From Pseudomonadota bacterium (GTDB lineage: Bacteria; Desulfobacterota; Syntrophia; Syntrophales; UBA5619): a stretch of 5,225 nt of DNA. Within the stretch, counting starts at the first letter, position 1; the number at the start of each line of letters is the position of its first letter. Positions 1-5,225 of this stretch are shown in pieces. The notes beneath the pieces were generated by a model. The model saw only the letters and a program-made list of their open reading frames with translations. It ran no database searches and was not told where the DNA came from. Made by a program: the position numbers and the translations under genes. The DNA lies in NCBI GenBank assembly GCA_018896355.1, contig JAHIMW010000230.1:1-5225 (forward strand), written 5' to 3'.

Positions 1-11
1 ATGAAATAATC

Positions 12-467
12 ATGGAACCCATTGGAATCATACACACCCCCTTTACGACGAAGGAGGAATGCCCTATTCAGCCGCTTTATTCTTCGGACTCCCTCGGTCG
101 CGCCGAGGTGTTCGGGAAATACGAGACCGGTCTGAAGGACATTGAAACCTTTTCTCATATCTATCTGCTATATCTTCTTGATCGTTCTGGCAACATCGAA
201 TTAGTTCGTGCCACGTTTCTGGATGACGAACCTCACGGGATCTATGCATCACGGCATCCTTGCAGGCCCAACAGAATAGGGCTGTCGGTTGTAAAACTTA
301 TTCGTCGCGAGAGAAATATCCTCATTGTTGAGGGTGCCGACATGCTGGACAAAACCCCGCTTCTGGACATAAAGCCTTACATTCCGAAGTATGATGTCAT
401 TGTTTCTGCCTCTGAAGGATGGACGACAGGCAAGGCATGGCGGAACAAGCCCGAGGGAAGAGAATAA
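12..467 (+). CDS. trmO: TrmO/TsaA-family tRNA (t6A37) N6-methyltransferase
   Basis: A 151-residue protein of the TrmO (TsaA, YaeB, UPF0066) family. Characterised members use S-adenosylmethionine to methylate the N6 of t6A37 in threonine tRNA, giving m6t6A, in the cytoplasm. Visible family signatures are the N-terminal PIGIIHTPF (residues 3-11), FSHIYLLYLL (47-56), the core RHPCRPNRIGLSVVKL (81-96) and GADMLDKTPLLDIKPYIP (108-125). The length fits the short, single-domain form; the longer E. coli-type proteins carry an extra C-terminal domain that is absent here. The start is uncertain: only 11 bases precede ATG 12, no ribosome binding site can be judged, and the frame is open to the window edge (E-I-I before the Met), so the true start may lie upstream. 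It is followed by a 179-224 nt non-coding gap with its own promoter, so it is probably not part of the dehydrogenase operon. Family assignment is firm; the exact tRNA substrate is inferred. Confidence 0.88.
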   Translation: MEPIGIIHTPFTTKEECPIQPLYSSDSLGRAEVFGKYETGLKDIETFSHIYLLYLLDRSGNIELVRATFLDDEPHGIYASRHPCRPNRIGLSVVKLIRRERNILIVEGADMLDKTPLLDIKPYIPKYDVIVSASEGWTTGKAWRNKPEGRE

Positions 468-482
468 CTACAAAAGATTAAC

Positions 483-532
483 CATGCCATGCACCCGATC
501 GTGCAAACGGCGCGCTCCGGGTTATGGCTATG
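483..532 (+). other. Imperfect inverted repeat after trmO
   Basis: The arms CAT-GCCAT-gc-ACCCG (483-497) and CGGGT-t-ATGGC-t-ATG (518-532) can pair over 13 base pairs, interrupted by an internal loop and a bulge, around a 20-nt loop. The site lies 16 nt after the trmO stop and 26 nt before the -35 box of the next gene. There is no following T-run, so it is not a typical intrinsic terminator. It could be a weak 3' stem of the trmO transcript, a binding site, or chance. Confidence 0.25.
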
Positions 533-556
533 TTAATGCACCACTGAAAAAGAATA

Positions 557-568
557 CTTGACATCAAG
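557..568. promoter_or_regulatory. Palindrome over the -35 box, candidate operator
   Basis: CTTGA-CA-TCAAG is a perfect 5-bp inverted repeat with a 2-bp centre, and it contains the whole TTGACA box. XRE-family dimers commonly bind short palindromes of this kind in their own promoters, so this is a reasonable autoregulatory operator for the downstream XRE gene. A second palindrome, TTTAT-T-ATAAA (576-586), covers the -10 box but is AT-rich and more likely by chance. No third copy was seen before the E1 alpha gene. Binding is inferred only. Confidence 0.4.
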
Positions 569-586
569 AAATGCGTTTATTATAAA
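558..586 (+). promoter_or_regulatory. Sigma70-type promoter for the XRE regulator and probably the operon
   Basis: A perfect -35 box TTGACA (558-563) is followed by a 17-nt spacer and a -10 box TATAAA (581-586), five of six matches to consensus. The region is AT-rich, non-coding and correctly oriented. Transcription would be expected to start near 593, leaving a leader of about 54 nt to TTG 647 or about 99 nt to ATG 692. No other comparable promoter was seen before the dehydrogenase genes, so it may drive all of them, although a weaker promoter near 1277-1340 cannot be excluded. Confidence 0.7.
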
Positions 587-691
587 GCAAAAAAGTTCAT
601 TATATTATATTTATGGGTCTTCTACCCCAGACTAACTCAGAATCATTTGCCATCAATCCCGGTAGATACGTTACATGATGGAACAGGACCT

Positions 692-1276
692 ATGATTGAA
701 AAACAGATTGCAGATGGAATGCGGAAAATTCGCAAGTCCAAGGGGCTTACGTTGAAACAATTGGGGCAAAAAATCGGCATTTCCCCTGGCATGCTTTCGC
801 GTTTGGAAAACAATCAATCTTCACCGCCCATCGCCACCTTAGCAAAGATCGCCCAAGGTCTGGAAGTTCCCATCAGCATCTTCTTTGAGGTAAATGGGGA
901 AACAACAGATCAAAAATATATTGTTACTCGCAACGACCAACGTCGGCAAGTGGTTCGCCGCGGCCGCATCGGCTTTATCTATTATGCCTTTAATACCGCC
1001 AAGGACCTTCATCTCATTGAAGCTTTCATTATGGAACACCCGCCAATCAAGAAAAAATTAAAGGCGCTGTTCGATCATCCGGGGGAGGAACTTATTCTGG
1101 TTCTAAGAGGATCCATCGAATTGATTTACGGTCATGAGACAATACGCCTTGCGGTGGGCGATGCCATCCATTTTGACCCATCCATACCTCATCGCGCTCA
1201 AAACGTGGGCAAAGATGCGGCCGAATGCCTCGTGGTCATTGCAGGGCAAAAGGACTATTTCAGGCGAAATACCTGA
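692..1276 (+). CDS. XRE-family transcriptional regulator with C-terminal cupin domain
   Basis: A DNA-binding regulator of 195 residues from ATG 692. The N-terminal helix-turn-helix (about residues 5-65) shows the XRE pattern IRKSKGLTLKQLGQKIGIS followed by the recognition-helix region PGMLSRLENNQSSPP and ATLAKIAQGLEVPISIFFE. After a linker, a cupin beta-barrel (about residues 110-186) is marked by HPGEELILVLRGSIEL and by GDAIHFDPSIPHRAQN. Such cupins bind small metabolites or metal and act as effector domains. The frame stays open to a TTG at 647, giving 209 residues, but that site has no evident Shine-Dalgarno; ATG 692 has GATGGA eight nt upstream and fits the usual family length, so it is preferred. 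It lies 84 nt upstream of E1 alpha on the same strand, which suggests it controls that operon and itself. The gene is visibly more AT-rich than the dehydrogenase genes. Whether it activates or represses, and its ligand, are unknown. Confidence 0.85.
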   Translation: MIEKQIADGMRKIRKSKGLTLKQLGQKIGISPGMLSRLENNQSSPPIATLAKIAQGLEVPISIFFEVNGETTDQKYIVTRNDQRRQVVRRGRIGFIYYAFNTAKDLHLIEAFIMEHPPIKKKLKALFDHPGEELILVLRGSIELIYGHETIRLAVGDAIHFDPSIPHRAQNVGKDAAECLVVIAGQKDYFRRNT

Positions 1277-1277
1277 C

Positions 1278-1289
1278 TCTTTTAAAAGA
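1278..1289. repeat. 12-bp perfect palindrome between regulator and E1 alpha
   Basis: TCTTTTAAAAGA is perfectly self-complementary and begins one base after the regulator's stop codon. With no loop it is more plausible as a DNA site than as an RNA hairpin, and it lacks a GC stem, so it is not a terminator. Its composition makes chance occurrence quite possible. It does not resemble the CTTGA/TCAAG palindrome at 557-568. Confidence 0.25.
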
Positions 1290-1360
1290 AGCATATCCAT
1301 GCGCAGGAGTCAATGCCGTAAGAAAATTGGGACAGAGACCTGTTTTCCAGGAGGGCATCC

Positions 1361-2332
1361 ATGAAGTCGTCTGTATCAACCCGGGAAATGCGTCGGCTAT
1401 ACCGAACCATGGTGACCATCCGCGGTTTTGAAACATTGGCCGGCGAGTTGTTTGCCGCCGGCAAGATCCCCGGGTTCATCCACCTGTCCATCGGCCAGGA
1501 GGCGTCGGCGGCGGGCGTCTGCTCCGCACTGCGACAGGATGACTACATAGCCACGACCCACCGGGGACACGGCCACGTCATCGCCAAGGGCGGGGACCTG
1601 AAGAAGATGATCGCAGAGCTCATGGGCCGCAAGACGGGATACTGCAAAGGCAAAGGCGGCTCCATGCATATTGCCGACTTTTCATTGGGCATCCTGGGGG
1701 CAAACGGTGTGGTGGGCGGCGGTTTTCCCATTATCATCGGGGCAGGATTGTCGATAAAACTCCGGCGCACCGACCAGGTGGCCGTCTGTTTCTTCGGCGA
1801 CGGCGCTTCGAACCGCGGCACATTCCACGAGGCCATGAATATGGCTTCCATCTGGAAGCTCCCCATTTTATTCGTTTGCGAGAACAACTGCTACGCCTCG
1901 ACCACGCCGACAACCTATGCCTGTTCCGTGAACAATATCGCCACCCGCGCCGCCGGTTACAATATCCCCGGGGTGACCGTGGACGGCAATGATCTCCTTG
2001 CTGTCCGTGAAGCTGCAGGCAAGGCGGTCGATCGGGCCCGCCGCGGCGAAGGCCCTACCCTTCTTGAAAACAAGACATACCGGCGACGCGGCCACTTCGA
2101 GGGAGATCCTCAAAAATATCGAACTCAGGCAGAGGTGGCAGAATGGGAGAAAAATGATCCCCTTCTCCGCTTTGCTTCCGTCTTGAAAAAGAAAAAGCTC
2201 CTGACCGGCGAAATGGAAAAAGAGATCCGGGAACAGGTTGATTGTGAGTTAAAAGAAGCAGTCGCATTTGCCGAACAGAGTGAGTGGCCCAATCCCGAAG
2301 AGGCCCTGGAGGACATGTTCATCAACCCATAG
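1361..2332 (+). CDS. 2-oxoacid (pyruvate/acetoin-type) dehydrogenase E1 component, alpha subunit
   Basis: The 323-residue alpha subunit of a thiamine-diphosphate-dependent E1, which with E1 beta cleaves the substrate and reductively acylates the lipoyl group of E2 in the cytoplasm. The fold signatures are IGQEA (44-48), THRGHG (66-71), GKGGSMHIADF (97-107) and LGANGVVGGG (112-121). The ThDP/Mg motif is complete: GDG at 146-148 and NN at 175-176. The late loop YRRRGHFEGDP (240-250) has Glu where regulated mitochondrial enzymes carry a phosphorylated Ser. The length (about 320-330) and the GHFEGD loop match the acetoin/pyruvate class of bacterial E1 alpha, similar to AcoA or PdhA, but substrate cannot be decided from sequence. 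The start is well supported: AGGAGGG (1349-1355) lies five nt before ATG. The E1 beta gene follows after 18 nt, indicating one operon. A second, broken paralog starts at 4630. Confidence 0.93.
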   Translation: MKSSVSTREMRRLYRTMVTIRGFETLAGELFAAGKIPGFIHLSIGQEASAAGVCSALRQDDYIATTHRGHGHVIAKGGDLKKMIAELMGRKTGYCKGKGGSMHIADFSLGILGANGVVGGGFPIIIGAGLSIKLRRTDQVAVCFFGDGASNRGTFHEAMNMASIWKLPILFVCENNCYASTTPTTYACSVNNIATRAAGYNIPGVTVDGNDLLAVREAAGKAVDRARRGEGPTLLENKTYRRRGHFEGDPQKYRTQAEVAEWEKNDPLLRFASVLKKKKLLTGEMEKEIREQVDCELKEAVAFAEQSEWPNPEEALEDMFINP

Positions 2333-2350
2333 TGAGACGGAGAATATCCC

Positions 2351-3331
2351 ATGACAGAGAGGATGATAAGCTGTTCTGCCGCCATTTGCGAGGCGCTCAC
2401 GGAAGAGATGGCCCGGGATGAGGCTATCTTCATCATCGGCGAGGATTTAGTGGCGCATGGAGGCATTTTCGGCCAGTTCAGAGGCCTGCCGGAGAGGTTT
2501 CCCGGCCGTCTCATCGACTCTCCCATATCCGAAGCCTGCATCGTCGGGGCCGGCCTGGGCGCGGCCCTCACCGGCATGCGGCCGCTGGTGGATATGCACT
2601 TCGCCGATTTCGTTACCTGCGCCATGGACGAGATCGTCAATCAGACGGCCAAAATCCGCTATATGTTCGGCGGGCAAGTCAAAGTTCCTCTCGTCATTTG
2701 GGCGCCGGACGGCGCGGGATTGAGCGCGGCGGCGCATCATTCCCAGTCGTTGGAGAGTTGGTTTGTCCATGCTCCGGGATTGAAGGTGGTCGTCCCCAGC
2801 GAACCGGCCGACGTGAAGGGGCTTCTGAAGGCGGCCATCCGCGACGACGATCCCGTCATCTTCTTCCAGCACAAGAAACTTTTTGCCAGGGAAGGTCCCG
2901 TACCGGAGGGTGAACATATTGTCCCCTTGGGCAAGGCGGCGGTCAAGCGCCTCGGCGGAAATGTGACTATCCTGACCTATGGGTCGGGGTTCTACATGAG
3001 CATGGAGGCGGCCAATGAGCTTGCCGGCATGGGCATCGAGGCTGAGGTGATCGACCTGCGAACCCTGAAACCCCTCGATTTTGGCACCATTGCCGATTCA
3101 ATCAAAAAAACCAACCGGGCGGTGGTCGTCCATGAAGCCTGTCTCTCCGGCGGCTTCGGGGCCGAGGTGTCGGCCCGGATAAACAGTGAGCTGTTCGACT
3201 ATCTGGATGCGCCGGTCCTTCGCGTGGCCGCCAAGGACGTTCCCATGCCCTTTTCGCCGCGTCTGGAGAACTTCGTTTTACCCAAGGCCGAAGATGTGAT
3301 CAAAGCCGTGCGTGCTGTCACCTATCGCTGA
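2351..3331 (+). CDS. 2-oxoacid (pyruvate/acetoin-type) dehydrogenase E1 component, beta subunit
   Basis: The 326-residue E1 beta subunit, the full usual length. The N-terminal pyrimidine-binding domain shows IIGEDL (28-33), DSPISEACIVGAGLGAALTG (56-75) with Glu61 as the expected ThDP N1' glutamate, and QTAKIRYMFGG (98-108). HHSQSLESWFVHAPGLKVVVP (129-149) holds the conserved histidine (His130) of the active site; most relatives read QHSQ, so His129 is a mild variant. The C-terminal transketolase-like domain contains VTILTYGSG (205-213), EVIDLRTLKPLD (232-243) and VVVHEACLSGGFGAE (258-272). GGAG about eight nt upstream supports ATG 2351. It sits 18 nt after E1 alpha and 52 nt before E2, so the three are very probably co-transcribed and form one complex. 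The class is secure; pyruvate, acetoin or a branched 2-oxoacid remain possible substrates. Confidence 0.93.
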   Translation: MTERMISCSAAICEALTEEMARDEAIFIIGEDLVAHGGIFGQFRGLPERFPGRLIDSPISEACIVGAGLGAALTGMRPLVDMHFADFVTCAMDEIVNQTAKIRYMFGGQVKVPLVIWAPDGAGLSAAAHHSQSLESWFVHAPGLKVVVPSEPADVKGLLKAAIRDDDPVIFFQHKKLFAREGPVPEGEHIVPLGKAAVKRLGGNVTILTYGSGFYMSMEAANELAGMGIEAEVIDLRTLKPLDFGTIADSIKKTNRAVVVHEACLSGGFGAEVSARINSELFDYLDAPVLRVAAKDVPMPFSPRLENFVLPKAEDVIKAVRAVTYR

Positions 3332-3383
3332 AGCGAAAGAGGGCTTTAACCTATGACGAAAGGATAACGAGGGGGAATCTCGA

Positions 3384-4583
3384 ATGGCTACAACGGTTAT
3401 CATGCCTAAACTGGGCCTGACCATGAAAGAAGGGACGATTGAGAAATGGCTGAAACAGGAAGGCGATCGTGTCGAAAAGGGGGAACCGCTTGTTGAAATC
3501 ATTACAGAGAAGCTCAACTTTCAATACGAGTCTCCCGCTTCCGGCATTCTCCGGAAAATCCTCCATCACGAGGGAAAGGTCGTTCCCGTAACAACGCCCA
3601 TCGCCATCATTGCCGAGGAAGGTGAGGCATTGCCGGAGTTCGAGGCGATCCAGTCTGAGGTCCCCGCAGAGGCGCCCATGCCCGCTGCTGCTGTCCGGAA
3701 GGAGATGAAAGAACATCGAGAGCGGATTTTCGCTTCCCCCGTTGCCAGGAAGACCGCTCAGGAAAAAGGGATCGATCTCTCTTTGTTAAAAGGGTCTGGT
3801 CCGGGAGGAAGGATTATTCAGACAGACGTTTTAACGGCGGTCGAGAGAGTTCAAACCGAAGGGGTCAGACCTTCGGTTCCCGCGCAGAAACCGGCGGATA
3901 AACTGATCCCGCTCAAAGGCATCCGTAAAATCATTGCCCAGCGGATGACGGAGAGTTTCCGGGACACCCCCCATTTCTACCTTTCGGTGGAGGTAGACAT
4001 GTCTGCGGTCCAAGACCTTAAGGAAAGGGTGCAGGGCGAGGTCGAAAAGCGCGCCAAGGTCCGATTAACCCTGACCGATATATTGGTTAAAGTGGTGGCC
4101 AGGGCGCTGAAGGAGCACCCCATCATGAACTCCCGGATCGAGGGAGACCAGATCCGGTTGCTGGAAGAGATCAATGTGGGCGTCGCGATTGCCCTCGAGG
4201 ATGGCCTGATCGTTCCTGTAGTCCATCGTGCAGATCAAAAATCGTTGGCAGAAATTGCCACCGTTATCAGAAATCTCACCCGAAGGGCGAGAAGGGGAAA
4301 GCTCTCTTTGGAAGACGTCGGAGGAGGAACATTCACGCTGTCCAATATGGGGATGCTCGGGATCGACAAAATCAATCCCATCATCAATCCACCGGAATGC
4401 TCCATCCTGGGGGTGGGGAGGACGATCGAAAAACCGGTGGCCCGGGGAGGGGAGATCAAGATCAAACCCATGGCATGGTTCAGTTTATCTTCTGACCACC
4501 GCATCGTGGATGGTGCAGCCGCGGGTCTTTTCCTGAACCATATCCAGAAAATCATCGAAAACCCCGCTCTCCTTCTTGTTTAG
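3384..4583 (+). CDS. 2-oxoacid dehydrogenase E2 (dihydrolipoamide acyltransferase)
   Basis: A 399-residue E2 core subunit that accepts the acyl group from E1 on a swinging lipoyl arm and transfers it to CoA. Domains in order: one lipoyl domain (about 2-78) with the lipoylated lysine expected at Lys43 in TEKLNF; an acidic Ala/Pro-rich linker (about 79-112); the peripheral subunit-binding domain (about 115-150; ASPVARKTAQEKGIDLSLL, then GSGPGGRIIQTDV); a second linker; and the catalytic domain (about 174-399). The active site DHRIVDG has His372 and Asp376, and Ser320 in FTLSNMG is the usual oxyanion-stabilising residue. It has the standard acyltransferase fold and not the alpha/beta-hydrolase form found in some proteobacterial AcoC proteins. 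GAGGGGG (3369-3375) eight nt before ATG supports the start. It follows E1 beta after 52 nt without a terminator. Acyl specificity is unresolved. Confidence 0.93.
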   Translation: MATTVIMPKLGLTMKEGTIEKWLKQEGDRVEKGEPLVEIITEKLNFQYESPASGILRKILHHEGKVVPVTTPIAIIAEEGEALPEFEAIQSEVPAEAPMPAAAVRKEMKEHRERIFASPVARKTAQEKGIDLSLLKGSGPGGRIIQTDVLTAVERVQTEGVRPSVPAQKPADKLIPLKGIRKIIAQRMTESFRDTPHFYLSVEVDMSAVQDLKERVQGEVEKRAKVRLTLTDILVKVVARALKEHPIMNSRIEGDQIRLLEEINVGVAIALEDGLIVPVVHRADQKSLAEIATVIRNLTRRARRGKLSLEDVGGGTFTLSNMGMLGIDKINPIINPPECSILGVGRTIEKPVARGGEIKIKPMAWFSLSSDHRIVDGAAAGLFLNHIQKIIENPALLLV

Positions 4584-4629
4584 GACGATGAGAACGATAA
4601 GGCGGTAATAAAAAAGGTCAGGTGAGAAG

Positions 4630-5136
4630 ATGAGATCACAAATCGATAGCAAACGATACCTCAACATGTACGAACAGATGCTGACCATCCGCCGTTTTGA
4701 GGAAAAAGCGATCGAACTGTTTGAACATAACCTCATCCGCGGAAACATTCACCCCTGTATCGGGCAGGAGGCCGTTTCCGTGGGGGCCTGCACCCCTCTT
4801 CGACGGGACGATTTTATGGTGAATACCCATCGAGGACACGGCAACTGTATTGCCAAAGGGGCGGATCTGAAATTGATGATGGCCGAACTCTTCGGGAAAT
4901 CAACAGGCTATTGCAAGGGCAAGGGAGGCTCCATGCACATTGCCGACTTCGAAGGCGGAAACCTGGGCGCCAACGGCATCGTCGGCGGCGGTCTTCCGAT
5001 TGCCGTGGGGGCGGGCATCGGCATTCAAAACAGGGGGACGGACCAGGTCGCCGTCTGTTTCTTCGGGGATGGGGCGACCAATCAGGGGACCTTCCACGAA
5101 AGCCTCAATCTGGCCGCCCTGTGGAAGCTCCCGTGA
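4630..5136 (+). pseudogene. Second E1 alpha subunit gene, 5' part, ended by a frameshift
   Basis: This frame encodes 168 residues that align without gaps to residues 1-168 of the E1 alpha at 1361; a hand count gives about 104 identities (62%). It keeps IGQEA (44-48), THRGHG (66-71), GKGGSMHIADF (97-107), LGANGIVGGG (112-121) and GDG (146-148). It stops at TGA (5134-5136) straight after WKLP, the point where the paralog continues with ILFVCENN. The homologous sequence resumes in the -1 frame from 5133, so one base, most simply a G in CCG(G)TG, appears to be missing. The truncated product would lack the NN half of the ThDP motif and the whole C-terminal half, and could not be active. AGGTGAG (4620-4626) precedes ATG by three nt, and E2 ends 46 nt upstream, so the gene is in the same operon. 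A sequencing or assembly error is an equally good explanation; programmed shifting is unlikely because no slippery heptamer is present. Confidence 0.85.
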
Positions 5137-5225
5137 TTTTTGTCTGTGAGAACAATCTCTATGGCCTGTCCACCCCGGTTCGCGAGGCCGTTTCCGTCGA
5201 CCATATTTCGGATCGGGCCATGGCC
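5133..5225 (+). pseudogene. Second E1 alpha subunit gene, continuation after the frameshift (cut by window end)
   Basis: Read from GTG 5133, this frame gives 31 residues that continue the E1 alpha homology without a break: VIFVCENNLYGLSTP followed by REAVSVDHISDRAMA, equivalent to residues 169-199 of the upstream paralog. It restores the CENN segment that completes the ThDP motif. The frame is open to the last base, so the rest of the gene lies outside the window. No ribosome binding site or independent start is evident, so it is the second half of the gene at 4630 and not a separate gene. Intact codon-level conservation after the break points to a very recent mutation or a sequence error and not to long decay. 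Confidence 0.85.

Noticed and set aside
615..627. GGGT-cttct-ACCC stem in the regulator leader as a riboswitch or attenuator
   Set aside because: Only four base pairs, no alternative structure, no T-run and no known riboswitch core.
2125..2640. Antisense open frame (171 codons) across the E1 alpha/E1 beta junction
   Set aside because: It spans two well-supported genes in reverse, is Ser/Pro/Arg-rich and resembles no family; it is explained by the codon bias of the real genes.
2447..2917. Long antisense open frame (156 codons) opposite E1 beta
   Set aside because: It is a shadow of the strongly conserved E1 beta gene, with low-complexity, Arg/His-rich content and no recognisable domain or ribosome binding site.
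3328..3345. AAGC/GCTT stem after E1 beta as a terminator
   Set aside because: The stem is four base pairs with no T-run, and the closely spaced E2 gene argues for read-through.
3353..3367. ATG at 3353 as the start of a gene before E2
   Set aside because: It reaches a TAA after four codons; the real E2 start at 3384 has a strong ribosome binding site.
5127..5141. Programmed ribosomal frameshift in the second E1 alpha
   Set aside because: The codons CTC CCG TGA do not form an X-XXY-YYZ slippery heptamer, the shift needed is -1 and not the +1 type seen at prfB, and no downstream stimulatory structure is apparent.

Overview
The window carries a co-directional (+ strand) block of genes for a lipoate-dependent 2-oxoacid (pyruvate/acetoin-type) dehydrogenase complex, preceded by a cupin-type XRE regulator and an unrelated tRNA-modification gene. 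Nothing in the sequence fixes the species. Gram-negative-like Shine-Dalgarno sites, moderately GC-rich catabolic genes and the style of the proteins suggest an anaerobic Desulfobacterota/Syntrophales-like bacterium, but this is a guess and not a result.

Layout: (i) 12-467 encodes a TrmO/TsaA-family tRNA methyltransferase. (ii) 468-691 is an AT-rich regulatory stretch with a near-consensus sigma70 promoter (TTGACA, 17 nt, TATAAA) and short palindromes lying over both promoter boxes. (iii) 692-1276 (or from TTG 647) encodes an XRE helix-turn-helix plus cupin regulator. (iv) 1361-2332, 2351-3331 and 3384-4583 encode the E1 alpha, E1 beta and E2 subunits, with gaps of 18 and 52 nt and good ribosome binding sites. 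(v) From 4630 to the window end lies a second E1 alpha gene, whose reading frame is broken at 5133-5136 by what looks like a single missing base.

How the genes fit together: E1 alpha and E1 beta would form the thiamine-diphosphate (ThDP) heterotetramer that decarboxylates or cleaves the substrate and hands the acyl group to the lipoyl lysine of E2, which passes it to CoA. E3 (dihydrolipoamide dehydrogenase) is not in the window. The XRE-cupin protein is placed to sense a small metabolite and control its own promoter and the operon.

The two most notable points are the duplicated E1 alpha genes around one E1 beta/E2 pair (about 62% identical over 168 gap-free residues, counted by hand) and the frameshift in the second copy, which falls between the two halves of its ThDP-binding motif. 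I found no clear undescribed system: no mobile element, CRISPR array or RNA gene could be supported.
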